The position numbers were made by a program, and so were the translations under genes. Source: Candidatus Rokuibacteriota bacterium (GTDB taxonomy: Bacteria > Methylomirabilota > Methylomirabilia > Rokubacteriales > CSP1-6). From it: a stretch of DNA of 41,578 bases. Position 1 is the stretch's first letter. Every line of letters begins with the position of its first letter. Below, in pieces: positions 7,764-16,912 of this stretch. The stretch spans positions 1 through 41,578 of the forward strand of contig QHSV01000252.1 of the NCBI GenBank assembly GCA_003221655.1, given 5' to 3'. The notes under the pieces were generated by a model that did no database searches, was not told the DNA's origin, and saw only the letters and a program-made list of their open reading frames with translations.

Positions 7764-10066
7764 TGCCCGCGACCGGGACGGCCGGATGGATTGGACGTCC
7801 GATGCGGCGTCGGGAAGACCGGGCTCTCGTGACCGGGCGTGGACGTTTCGTCGACGACTTCGCGGTCGCCGGCGTGCTGCACATGGCGCTGACGCGGAGC
7901 CCCCACGCCCACGCGCGCATCCGCTCGCTCGACTCGAGCGCCGCCAGGCGAATGCCGGGGGTCGTCGCGGTCATCACGCCCGAGGATCTCGGCCTGATCG
8001 GGCCGGTGCCGCTCATGCGGCTGGCCCCCGGCACGGTCATCCCCGAGTATCCACTGCTGGCGGCCGGCAGCGTGCGCGCTCAGGGCGTCCCGGTCGCGAC
8101 GGTGGTCGCCGAGTCGTCCTATATTGCAACGGACGCGGCCGAGCGCATCGCGGTCGACTACGAGCCGCTCGGCGGCGTCGCCGACCCGGACGGGGCCCTG
8201 GCGGCTGGAGCGCCGCGGGTGGTCGAGGCGAGTCGCGACAACCGTGCGCTCGCCGTTGCGTGGCGCCACGGCGATCCCGACCGCGCTTTCCGCGAGGCGG
8301 CCCACCACGTGACGCTGACCGTGCAGCAGCAGCGCCTGTGCGGCGTCCCGCTCGAGCCCCGCGGGGCGCTCGCCCGCTGGGACGCGGACACCGGCGAGCT
8401 GACGGTGTGGACCTCGACGCAGGCGCCGTTCAGGATTCGCTCCTCGCTCGCGCGCATGCTCGGGCTCGACGAAGCGCGCGTTCGCGTGATCGCTCCCGAC
8501 GTCGGCGGCGGATTCGGCGTGAAGGGTGGCCCCTACCGGGAAGAGGTCCTCGTCGCCTGGCTCGCGCGCCGGCTCGGGCGGCCGGTGAAGTGGGTCTCGA
8601 CTCGGGCCGAGGACCTGCTCACGACCAACCACGGCCGCGGTGGTCGCTCGACGGGCGAGCTCGCTCTGGACGCCGACGGACGAATCACGGGGCTTCGCGC
8701 CCGGATTCGCCAGCCGTTAGGCTCAAGCCTCGCCGTCACTGTCGGCGGCACGCCCCAGAACCACGGCCGTTGCCTGCCGGGGTCTTACCTCGTCGAGCAC
8801 GTCGACATCGAATCGGTCGGCGTCTTCACGACGACCCCGCCGGTCGGCGCCTACCGGGGCGCGGGCCGGCCCGAGGCCGCGTTCCTGATCGAGCGCCTCG
8901 TGGACGAAGCCGCGCGGTCTCTCCGGCTCGATCCGGTCGAGCTCAGGCGACGCAACCTGATCCCCCGGGAGCGCTTCCCCTTCAAGACCGCCACGGGGCA
9001 GGTCTATGACTCCGGCGACTACGCCGGGCTACTGGACGGCACGCTGGCCACGGCCGGCTACGCGAGTCTCCGGCGGGCCCAGACGGCGCGGCGCGAACAG
9101 GGTGAGGTCGTCGGCGTCGGCGTCGCTGTCTACGTCGAGCCGTCCGGCCTCGGGTGGGAGAGCGGGCTTGTTCGAGTGGAGCAGACCGGTGCCGTGCTCG
9201 CCGTCACGGGCTCGAGCGCTCACGGCCAGGGGCACGAGACCACGTTCGCCCAGATCGTCGCCGACGAGCTCGGTGTCCTGCCGGAAGCGGTGACCGTCCG
9301 TCACGGCGACACGCTCGGCGCGCCTCAGGGCATCGGCACGTTCGGGAGCCGGAGCGTCGCCCTGGGCGGGTCGGCGCTGGCGCTCGCGTCGCGCGATGTG
9401 CGAGAAAAGGCGCGAGGACTCGCCGCGAGCCTCCTGGAGGCCGGCGCGGGCGACGTGGTGGCGGTCGACGGAGGCTTCGGCGTCGTCGGTGCGCCCGGGC
9501 GCGTGGTCAGCTGGGCCCGCGTCGCGGAGTTCGCCTACCGCGGCGCGGGATTCCCGCCCGGCGCCGAGCCCGGGCTCGAGGCGACGCGCTTCTTCAGCCC
9601 CGAGGGGGAGGTCTGGAGCGCGGGCGCCTTCGTCGTGTCGGTGCGTGTCGATCGCGACACGGGAACGGTGACACCCGAGCGCATCGTGTGGGTGGACGAC
9701 GCGGGGACCATCGTGAACCCGCTCCTCGCCGACGGTCAGCTGGAGGGCTCGCTCGCCCAGGGCTGGGGCCAGGTGATGATGGAAGACGCCATGCTGGACC
9801 GGGACGGCCATCTCCTGAGTGGCACGCTCATGGACTACGCGGTCCCGCGGGCAGACGACGTCCCGCACGCCGAGATCGGTCATGCCCACACGCCCTCGCC
9901 GCGCAATCCCCTCGGCGCCAAGGGGATCGGGGAGGCGGGCACGATCGGGATCCCCCCCGCGATGGTGAATGCGGTCGTGGACGCGCTCTCGCCCTTCGGC
10001 GTCACCCATCTCGACATGCCGCTCACGCCCGAGAAGGTCTGGCGGGCGCTCTCGGCGACGCGCTAG
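7760..10066 (+). CDS. Xanthine dehydrogenase/CO dehydrogenase-type molybdopterin-binding large subunit
   Basis: GRGRFVDDFAVAGVLHMALTRSPHAHARI, GGGFGVKGG, PVGAYRGAGRPEAAFLIERLVDEAAR, GIGTFGSRSVALGG, NPLGAKGIGEAGTIG; no small/medium subunit adjacent. Confidence 0.88.
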   Translation: MMPATGTAGWIGRPMRRREDRALVTGRGRFVDDFAVAGVLHMALTRSPHAHARIRSLDSSAARRMPGVVAVITPEDLGLIGPVPLMRLAPGTVIPEYPLLAAGSVRAQGVPVATVVAESSYIATDAAERIAVDYEPLGGVADPDGALAAGAPRVVEASRDNRALAVAWRHGDPDRAFREAAHHVTLTVQQQRLCGVPLEPRGALARWDADTGELTVWTSTQAPFRIRSSLARMLGLDEARVRVIAPDVGGGFGVKGGPYREEVLVAWLARRLGRPVKWVSTRAEDLLTTNHGRGGRSTGELALDADGRITGLRARIRQPLGSSLAVTVGGTPQNHGRCLPGSYLVEHVDIESVGVFTTTPPVGAYRGAGRPEAAFLIERLVDEAARSLRLDPVELRRRNLIPRERFPFKTATGQVYDSGDYAGLLDGTLATAGYASLRRAQTARREQGEVVGVGVAVYVEPSGLGWESGLVRVEQTGAVLAVTGSSAHGQGHETTFAQIVADELGVLPEAVTVRHGDTLGAPQGIGTFGSRSVALGGSALALASRDVREKARGLAASLLEAGAGDVVAVDGGFGVVGAPGRVVSWARVAEFAYRGAGFPPGAEPGLEATRFFSPEGEVWSAGAFVVSVRVDRDTGTVTPERIVWVDDAGTIVNPLLADGQLEGSLAQGWGQVMMEDAMLDRDGHLLSGTLMDYAVPRADDVPHAEIGHAHTPSPRNPLGAKGIGEAGTIGIPPAMVNAVVDALSPFGVTHLDMPLTPEKVWRALSATR

Positions 10067-10305
10067 TGTCCCGTCGCAGGACCCATGTTAAGACCTCGTC
10101 GCAGGCGGAGGCGACGGGCGGGGGCGGTAGGGGGCGGCGGGACCACGCGGCACGCGCTCGCTGCTCGGTTGCGGCTGGGCTCCATCCGGGCACATCGCGT
10201 CCGCATCGGACGAGACGGGAACGGATCCCGTCGCCCCCTACCGCCCCCGCCCGTCGCCTCCGGTGGGGCGTGATCGTTAACAGAACTTCGCGGACGGGAC
10301 GCTAG
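10063..10305 (+). repeat. ~243-bp long-hairpin repeat, copy 1
   Basis: Ends CTAGTGTCCCGTC...GACGGGACGCTAG; 36-bp inverted arms (10107-10142 / 10226-10261) around a loop; nearly identical inverted copy at 18310-18551. Confidence 0.85.
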
Positions 10306-10554
10306 GAACCGGCCTGGACCGAGTGGCGTCATGCGGTGGCGATCTTCGGCGTTTGCGCGTTCGCGGCGCTGGCGCTCGAGCGGCTCGGCTTCCGGACGAC
10401 GGTCGCCCTGTCGCTCGCGTTTCTCCTGCTCGGAGTTGAGCGCAGAGGCCTGATCTTCAGCACTGTGTTCGCCATCGCCTTCGCCGCCGCCGCCTTTCTT
10501 CTCTTCGACACGTTCCTCCGGGTGCCGCTCCCGCGCGGCCCCTTCGGGATCTGA
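10306..10554 (+). pseudogene. tctB: TctB-like small membrane subunit, 5' part missing
   Basis: EPAWTEWRHAVAIFGVCAFAALALERLGFRTTVALSLAFLLLGVERRGLIFSTVFAIAFAAAAFLLFDTFLRVPLPRGPFGI* is the C-terminal half; frame runs into TAG at the repeat end (10303-10305). Confidence 0.65.
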
Positions 10555-12086
10555 TGGACGATACGCTGCAGAACCTCGCCCTTGGCTTCTCCATCGCGCT
10601 CTCGCCGGCCATCCTCTGGTATGCCTTCGTCGGCTGCGTCGTGGGAACGCTCGTCGGCGTGCTCCCGGGCGTCGGGCCGCTCGCCGGCATCAGCCTGCTG
10701 CTCCCGGCGACCTTCGGCCTCGATGCGACCCGCGCGATCGTCATGCTCGCCGGCATCTACTACGGCGCCATGTACGGCGGCTCGACGACCTCGATTCTGA
10801 TGCGGATACCGGGCGAGGCCGCCTCGGTCATGACATGCATCGACGGCTACGCGATGGCCCGGAAGGGCCGGGCCGGCGCCGCTCTCGCGATCGCCGCGGT
10901 CGGCTCGTACGTCGCCGGCACCGTGAGCGTGGTCGCCCTGATGCTCCTGGCGCCGCCGCTGGCCTCGTTCGCGCTGCGCTTCGGACCGCCGGAGTACTTC
11001 GCGCTGCTGCTGCTCGGTCTGTTCGTCCTCGCCTACATGAGCAGCGGCTCGATGCTCAAAGCCCTCGCGATGGCCGCGCTCGGCCTTCTCCTCGGCATGA
11101 TCGGCATCGACCAGATGACCGGCTACTTCCGCTTCGCGTACGGCGTGGTCGAGCTGGGCGACGGCATCGGCGTCGTGCCCGTGGCGGTGGGGCTCTTCGG
11201 TCTCGCCGAGATCCTCGCGACGGCCGGGCTCGCGGTGCCGCCGCAGGTCATCAAGCCGACGCTTCGCGAGCTCCTCCCCACGCGCCAGGAATGGCGCGAG
11301 TCCGCCGCGCCCATCGGCCGGGGGACGGTCCTTGGCTTTCTGATCGGCATCGTTCCCGGCTCGGCCCACATCATCTCGAGCTTCGTCTCGTACGCGGTCG
11401 AGCGGAAGCTCGCGAAGCGGCCTCAGGAATTCGGTCAGGGCGCCGTGGCGGGCGTGGCGGGACCCGAATCGGCGAACAACGCGGCGACCTCCGGCGCGTT
11501 CGTGCCGATGCTCGCGCTCGGCGTGCCTTCCGGGCCGATCCCGGCGGTGATGCTTGCGGCGATGATGGTGCACGGCGTCTCGCCGGGCCCGCTCCTGATC
11601 AAGCAGCAGCCCGAGCTGTTCTGGGGCTTCATCGCGTCCATGTACGTCGGCAACGTTGTGCTGTTGATCCTCAACCTGCCGCTCGTGGGCGTGTTCGTGA
11701 ACCTCCTGAGAGTGCCGTATGCGATCCTCTACCCGTCGGTCCTCGCGTTTTGCATCCTGGGCGTCTACGCGGTGAACGGCAGCGTCGTGGACGTGTGGAT
11801 CATGCTCCTGATGGGCGGGCTCGGATACTTCCTCCGGAAGCTCGACTTCGAGACCGCGCCCATCGTGCTGGGCGTTGTTCTGGCGCCGATGCTCGAGATG
11901 GCGCTGCGCCAGTCGCTCGCGATGTCGGATGGCCAGTACTCGATCTTCGTGGCGCGGCCGATCTCCGCCACGCTGCTCGGCGTCGGCCTGATCTTGATAG
12001 CGCTGGGGCTCCAGCCGCTTGTCACGCGGGGGCTCGACTGGCGCGCCCGGCTCGCCCTCGCCGAGAAGGGAGATGAACACCCATGA
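10554..12086 (+). CDS. tctA: Tripartite tricarboxylate transporter large membrane subunit
   Basis: GCVVGTLVGVLPGVGPLAGISLLLPATFGLD, YYGAMYGGSTTSILMRIPGEAAS, GVAGPESANNAATSGAFVPMLALGVPSGPIPAVMLAAMMVHG. Confidence 0.93.
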   Translation: MDDTLQNLALGFSIALSPAILWYAFVGCVVGTLVGVLPGVGPLAGISLLLPATFGLDATRAIVMLAGIYYGAMYGGSTTSILMRIPGEAASVMTCIDGYAMARKGRAGAALAIAAVGSYVAGTVSVVALMLLAPPLASFALRFGPPEYFALLLLGLFVLAYMSSGSMLKALAMAALGLLLGMIGIDQMTGYFRFAYGVVELGDGIGVVPVAVGLFGLAEILATAGLAVPPQVIKPTLRELLPTRQEWRESAAPIGRGTVLGFLIGIVPGSAHIISSFVSYAVERKLAKRPQEFGQGAVAGVAGPESANNAATSGAFVPMLALGVPSGPIPAVMLAAMMVHGVSPGPLLIKQQPELFWGFIASMYVGNVVLLILNLPLVGVFVNLLRVPYAILYPSVLAFCILGVYAVNGSVVDVWIMLLMGGLGYFLRKLDFETAPIVLGVVLAPMLEMALRQSLAMSDGQYSIFVARPISATLLGVGLILIALGLQPLVTRGLDWRARLALAEKGDEHP

Positions 12087-13057
12087 GGCTTTCTCGAGTG
12101 TGCTCGCTCGCGGTGCTCGCCGCCGTGGCGGTGGCGTCGGCCCAGGAGCCGTATCCATCGCGGCCGATCACTATGGTCGCGCCCTTTCCGCCGGGGGGTA
12201 TCGCCGACCTCACCGCGCGGCCGGTGGCTGCTGCCATGGAGAAGGTGCTGAAGAATCCGGTCGGGGTGCTGAACAAGACGGGCGCGGCGGGCGCCGTTGG
12301 GATGCAGTTCGTGGCGACGAGCAAGCCCGACGGCTATACCCTGCTCCTGGCGCTGTCCTCGATCTCGATCATTCCGGAGGCCGACAAGCTCTTCGGGCGG
12401 CCGCCCGCCTTCACCGTGGACCAGTTCGCACCGATCGCGCTCATTTCGGCCGACCCGACGATCCTCGTCGTGCCCGCCGACAAGCCCTGGAAGACGGCGG
12501 CCGAGTTCGTCGAGGACGCGAAGAGACGGCCGGGGCAGATTTCGTACAGCTCCTCGGGGGTGTACGGCACGCTTCACATGGCGATGGAGCTCCTGTCACA
12601 CGCGGCCGGCATCAAGCTGCGCCACGTGCCGTACGCCGGCGGAGGACCGGCCCTGACCGCCGTCCTCGGCGGCCACGTCGACGCGCTCGCCTCGGGCCCG
12701 GCGGTGGTCCTTCCGCACATCAAGGCCGGCAAGCTCCGCGCCCTCGCCGGGTGGGGGGACAAGCGCGTCGTCGCGCTCCCCGAGGTGCCGACGTTCAAGG
12801 AGTTGGGCTTCCCCGACGCCGAGTTCTACATCTGGGCCGGCGTCTTCGCCCCCAAGGGCACCCCGGAGCCCGTGCTCGCGAAGCTCCGGGACGCGCTGCG
12901 CGCGGCCGTCAACGACCCCGACTTCAAGGGGGCGATGGAGAAGATCGAGACTCCGATCGTGTTCAAGCAGGGCGCAGAGTTCGCCCGGTTTTTCGAGGCC
13001 GACGCGGGCCGCCTGGCCGAAGGCGTCCGTAAGGTCGGGCGCATCGAGACGAAGTGA
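12083..13057 (+). CDS. tctC: Tripartite tricarboxylate transporter substrate-binding protein (Bug family)
   Basis: Signal peptide then YPSRPITMVAPFPPGGIADLTARPVAAAMEK..VGVLNKTGAAGAVG; FAPKGTPEPVLAKLRDAL. Confidence 0.92.
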   Translation: MRLSRVCSLAVLAAVAVASAQEPYPSRPITMVAPFPPGGIADLTARPVAAAMEKVLKNPVGVLNKTGAAGAVGMQFVATSKPDGYTLLLALSSISIIPEADKLFGRPPAFTVDQFAPIALISADPTILVVPADKPWKTAAEFVEDAKRRPGQISYSSSGVYGTLHMAMELLSHAAGIKLRHVPYAGGGPALTAVLGGHVDALASGPAVVLPHIKAGKLRALAGWGDKRVVALPEVPTFKELGFPDAEFYIWAGVFAPKGTPEPVLAKLRDALRAAVNDPDFKGAMEKIETPIVFKQGAEFARFFEADAGRLAEGVRKVGRIETK

Positions 13058-13081
13058 CGCCATGGTAAGATTCACTCTGTC

Positions 13082-13630
13082 ATGGCGATTCTGAAGGTCG
13101 CGCGCCTCGGTCATCCGGTGCTGCGGCAGGTCGCCGCGCCGGTCGATCCACGGTCCATTCGCTCGCCCCAGATTCAGCAGCTCATCGACGACATGATCGA
13201 GACGATGCGCGAGTACGACGGCGCCGGCCTGGCGGCGCCCCAGGTGCACACGCTCCAGCAGATCGCTGTCATCGAGGTGCTCGGCAACCCGCGCTACCCG
13301 GATGTGCCCCCGGTTCCCCTGATGGTGCTCGTCAACCCCGTCATCACGCCGCTGACGGACGAGAAGGAACAGGGCTGGGAGGGCTGTCTCTCGGTCCCCG
13401 ACATGCGTGGGATGGTGCCCCGCTACACGGCGGTTCGTCTTCAGTGTCTCGATCGGGAGGGGCAGGTGGTGGACCTCGTCGCGAAGGACTTCTTCGCGCG
13501 GGTCACCCAGCACGAGACCGATCACCTGAACGGGACGGTGTACCTCGACCGCATGCGCGATCTCTCCACCCTCACCCACGTCGCCGAGTGGAACAAGCAC
13601 TGGCTCGGCATCCGTGAGCAGGCCGACTGA
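13082..13630 (+). CDS. def: Peptide deformylase
   Basis: All three motifs: GAGLAAPQ, WEGCLS, QHETDHLNG. Confidence 0.95.
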   Translation: MAILKVARLGHPVLRQVAAPVDPRSIRSPQIQQLIDDMIETMREYDGAGLAAPQVHTLQQIAVIEVLGNPRYPDVPPVPLMVLVNPVITPLTDEKEQGWEGCLSVPDMRGMVPRYTAVRLQCLDREGQVVDLVAKDFFARVTQHETDHLNGTVYLDRMRDLSTLTHVAEWNKHWLGIREQAD

Positions 13631-14015
13631 CCCGCGCGAGGACCGGGGCGGCGGGAGTGGGGGAGGGACCTCCGCCCCGGTCCTCGCGATCGTCAGTGAC
13701 CTGTTTTTTGTCGCTCGTATACGGGAGACGGCCCGGCTCGCCGGGGTGCCCATCGAGTTTGCGAAGACGCCCGAGCAGGTCGCGACGTCGCTCGGCCGTG
13801 TCCCGCGGCTCGTCCTGCTCGATCTAACGGCCGGCTACGACTACGAGCTTGTGTTCGCGACCCTCGACGACGCGCGTCCGCCGGTGCTCGGGTTCACCAC
13901 CCACGCGCTGGCGCGACAGACCCAACCCTGGCACCCGCGGTGCGATCGCGTCGTAACCAAGGAGACGCTCACGCAGGAGCTGCCGCGCCTCCTGAAAGAA
14001 GGAGTCACCGCATGA
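13614..14015 (+). CDS. Receiver-like (CheY-fold) protein, degenerate
   Basis: VLAIVSDLFFVARIRETARLAG ... PRLVLLDLTAG ... DRVVTKETLTQELPRLLKEG resembles the receiver beta/alpha pattern; GTG start overlaps def. Confidence 0.5.
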   Translation: MSRPTDPREDRGGGSGGGTSAPVLAIVSDLFFVARIRETARLAGVPIEFAKTPEQVATSLGRVPRLVLLDLTAGYDYELVFATLDDARPPVLGFTTHALARQTQPWHPRCDRVVTKETLTQELPRLLKEGVTA

Positions 14016-14671
14016 CGGCCGAGGAGTTTGTCGTTCAGCTCGAGGGGGAGAACCAGCGGCGACTGAGCCTGCTGGCGCCTGACGACACCTTGAAGCCGGA
14101 GGTCGAGGGCGACCTGAACGTCCTCAATCTCTTGAAGGTCGCGCTCAAGAACGAAATCGAGGCCACCGAGATCGCGGCGCGCTGGCTCGTCACCACCGAC
14201 GAGGTGGACGTCAAGCTCGCGCTGGCGCGGCAGGTCGGGGACGAGGCCAAGCACTACCGGATGATCGCGGATCGGCTTCGCGGGCTCGGGTTCGACGCGA
14301 AATCGTTCGATCCGCTCGCGAAGGGCTACGGCCCGCTCTTCCAGTACCTGGACACCCTCAAGTCGACGGTCGAGCGCGTCGCCGCCGGCCAGTTCACCCG
14401 CGAGGCGATCGCCGTCGTGAAGAACCGGCAGTTCATCGAATTCTGCGAACACGCCGGCGATCGCGAGACCGCCGCGATGTATCGCGACGTGATCGAGCCG
14501 GACGAGCGCTATCACCACGAGCTGGGCCGGACACTCCTGCTCCGGCTCGCGACGACGCCGGCCGCGCAGGCCGCCGCGTCGGGCGCGGCGCGCACGACGC
14601 TCGAGCTCGCCGACGAGCTCCAGAAGAAGGCGCTCGCGATGGCGGGCATCCACCACGCCCCGGGCTGCTGA
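14012..14671 (+). CDS. Ferritin-like di-iron-type protein
   Basis: LLKVALKNEIEATEIAARWL ... QVGDEAKHYRM ... EFCEHAGD ... IEPDERYHHELGR: E/ExxH pattern typical of ferritin-like four-helix proteins. Confidence 0.65.
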   Translation: MTAEEFVVQLEGENQRRLSLLAPDDTLKPEVEGDLNVLNLLKVALKNEIEATEIAARWLVTTDEVDVKLALARQVGDEAKHYRMIADRLRGLGFDAKSFDPLAKGYGPLFQYLDTLKSTVERVAAGQFTREAIAVVKNRQFIEFCEHAGDRETAAMYRDVIEPDERYHHELGRTLLLRLATTPAAQAAASGAARTTLELADELQKKALAMAGIHHAPGC

Positions 14672-14707
14672 CGCAGGGCGAGCCGCAGCCGCAGGCGAGG
14701 CGAGTCT

Positions 14708-15535
14708 GTGAAGAAGCTGGACCGGGCGCTTCACGAGTTCAGGGACCTCGTGAAGGGGCCCGCGATCGATCTCGCCGGCGCCGCGCTCGCGGTCGCGCGG
14801 ATCGAGTACCCGGATCTTCCGCCCATGCGCTCGCTGGCCGAGCTCGACGAGCTCGCCGCGCGCTCGGCGGTGTCGACGGCCGGCGGAGGTCGGCGCGCCC
14901 TCGACCGGCTGTGCGACTTCCTGTTCGCCGGGGAGGGGTTTCGCGGCAATGCCGAAGACTACTACGATCCCCGCAACAGCTGCCTCAACGACGTTCTCGA
15001 TCGCCGGCTCGGCATCCCGATCACCCTCGCGGTCGTGATCATGGAAGTCGGGCGGCGGGTCGGGTTGGAGATTTCTGGCATCGGCCTGCCGGGCCATTTC
15101 TGCGTTGGCGCGAGGATCGGCGGCGAGCTGCGGGTCCTCGACCCGTTCGGTGGGGGCCGTGTTCTGGAGCGAGCCGAAGCCGAAGCGGTCGCGTCGCGCG
15201 CCGTCGGGCGCCCCGTGAAGCTCACCGACGAGCACTTCGCCCCGGCGTCGAAGGCTCAAATCGTCGTGCGGATGCTCAGAAATCTCGAGAGTATCTACGC
15301 GCGGCGAGAAGACTGGACCAAGGCCCTCGCCGTGATCGACCGGCTCCTCGTCGTCGACGCTGACGCGCCGACCCATCTGCGCGATCGCGGGACCGTCCTG
15401 ATCAAGCTCGGCGAGCTCCACCGCGGGGCGTCCGAGTGGGAGCGCTATCTCACCCGGTACCCCCAGGCCCGGGACGCCGCGTCGTTCAAGGAGGAGCTGA
15501 GACGGATCCGCCAGACACTGGCGGAGAAGAACTGA
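14708..15535 (+). CDS. SirB1/transglutaminase-like protein with TPR-like C-terminus
   Basis: DYYDPRNSCLNDVLDRRLGIPITLAVVIMEVGRRVGLEISGIGLPGHFCVG; LRDRGTVLIKLGELHRGASEWERYLTRYPQA. Confidence 0.85.
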   Translation: MKKLDRALHEFRDLVKGPAIDLAGAALAVARIEYPDLPPMRSLAELDELAARSAVSTAGGGRRALDRLCDFLFAGEGFRGNAEDYYDPRNSCLNDVLDRRLGIPITLAVVIMEVGRRVGLEISGIGLPGHFCVGARIGGELRVLDPFGGGRVLERAEAEAVASRAVGRPVKLTDEHFAPASKAQIVVRMLRNLESIYARREDWTKALAVIDRLLVVDADAPTHLRDRGTVLIKLGELHRGASEWERYLTRYPQARDAASFKEELRRIRQTLAEKN

Positions 15536-15551
15536 GCGGTACACTGATCGA

Positions 15552-16856
15552 ATGCTGGCGCAAGGCGCCTGGCGAATCGCCTTCCGTTCGGTCGTGTGGC
15601 TCGTCATTTTATCCCTCCTCACCGTCTCCTGCGCCTCACGGAGCGTGGCGCCGATGGGCGCCGCCGGGAAGCACTTCAAGCCGGAGGTCGACGAGCTCAA
15701 TCTCTGGGCTCGGGCCGAGAAGGAGGAGGCGCAGCTCCAGAAGAAGTCCAAACCCTACAACGACCCGCTCCTCGACGAATACCTCGCCAAGATCGGCGAC
15801 AAGCTTACGCCCGACGACGTGCGCGAGGCCGGGGGACCGGGGTTCAAGTTCGAGGTCTTGCGCGACCCGACGCTGAACGCGTTCGCGATGCCCAACGGGC
15901 GGGTCTACATCCACACCGGGCTCCTGGCCCGGCTCGACAATGAGGCGCAGCTGGCGATGATCGTTGGCCACGAGATGACTCACGTGACCCACCGCCACGC
16001 GCTCAGCTTCACGCGCGACGCTCGGAACCAGCAGGTTCCTTTCACCGTCGTGGCGGTCGCCGCCTCGATCGGCGTCGCGGTGGCCGCCGGCTCTCGCGCG
16101 GGGTCGGGAGATTACATCGGCACCACGGTCCTGAGTCCGACCGCGAATGTGCTCCTCGGCCTCGGCCTCCAGCTGGCCGTCATCGCCGCGATCAACGGCT
16201 ACGGGCGCGATCTCGAGCGCGAGGCGGATGCGGGAGGGATGGCGAACCTGGTCCGCGCCGGCTACGACCCGAAGGAGGCGCCGAAGGTGTTCGACCGGCT
16301 GCGGCAGGAGTCCAGGGACCGTGGAAGCCTCGAGACCTTCTTCTTCGGCAGCCATCCCAAGCTCACGGAGCGGGTCGAAACCACCACTGACCTGATCAAG
16401 ACGACCTACGCCGTTGCTGCCGCCGCGCCGGACACCGTGAGGAACACCGACGAGTTCGAGCTGAGGATGCGGACGGTCGTCCGCGAGAACGCGCGTCTCG
16501 ATTTCCAGGCCGGCCGGTTCAAGCTCGCCGAAGAGCAGCTCGACCGCGTGCTCACGATGACCCCGAGGGATCCAGTGGCCCAGCTCTACTACGGCGACCT
16601 CCACCGCCTGCAGTCGCAGCGGGCGCGGGATGCCGCGGACAAGGCCGACAAGGCGCAGAAGGCGCTGAAGCGGTACGAGCGGGCCGCCGAGCTCGATCCG
16701 GCCTTCCCCGATCCGTTCCGCCAGCTGGCGTTCCTCTACTACCAGCAGAAGGACAACGAGCGGGCGAAGACGGCCTTCCAGAAGTATCTGACGCTCAAGC
16801 CCGACGCACCCGACGCTCGCCGCATCAAGGAATATCTGGTCGAGCTCGACCGCTGA
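15552..16856 (+). CDS. M48-family metalloprotease, lipoprotein-like N-terminus, TPR C-terminus
   Basis: LLTVSCASRS lipobox-like; MIVGHEMTHVTHRH (HExxH); READAGGMANLVRAGYDP. Confidence 0.9.
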   Translation: MLAQGAWRIAFRSVVWLVILSLLTVSCASRSVAPMGAAGKHFKPEVDELNLWARAEKEEAQLQKKSKPYNDPLLDEYLAKIGDKLTPDDVREAGGPGFKFEVLRDPTLNAFAMPNGRVYIHTGLLARLDNEAQLAMIVGHEMTHVTHRHALSFTRDARNQQVPFTVVAVAASIGVAVAAGSRAGSGDYIGTTVLSPTANVLLGLGLQLAVIAAINGYGRDLEREADAGGMANLVRAGYDPKEAPKVFDRLRQESRDRGSLETFFFGSHPKLTERVETTTDLIKTTYAVAAAAPDTVRNTDEFELRMRTVVRENARLDFQAGRFKLAEEQLDRVLTMTPRDPVAQLYYGDLHRLQSQRARDAADKADKAQKALKRYERAAELDPAFPDPFRQLAFLYYQQKDNERAKTAFQKYLTLKPDAPDARRIKEYLVELDR

Positions 16857-16912
16857 CGGTCTCTTGCCGTGATAGGATGTGCCGCCGACCACGCGGGGAA
16901 AGGGGCCGTGTG

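Noticed and set aside
10085-10273. Small ORFs inside the repeat copies (e.g. 10085-10273, 18225-18530)
   Set aside because: Arg/Pro/Gly-rich translations arising from the GC-rich hairpin arms; similarity between copies is explained by DNA repeat identity.
10329-12158. 609-aa minus-strand ORF
   Set aside because: Shadow of tctA; low-complexity His/Arg/Asp/Glu-rich translation, while the plus strand encodes a clear TctA.
14672-14708. GCGAGCCGCAGCCGCAGGCGAGGCGA intergenic repeat-like string
   Set aside because: Short GC-rich low-complexity sequence with only one clear occurrence here; not supportable as an element from this window.
13841-15751. 636-aa minus-strand ORF
   Set aside because: Shadow across several well-supported plus-strand genes (receiver-like, ferritin-like, SirB1).
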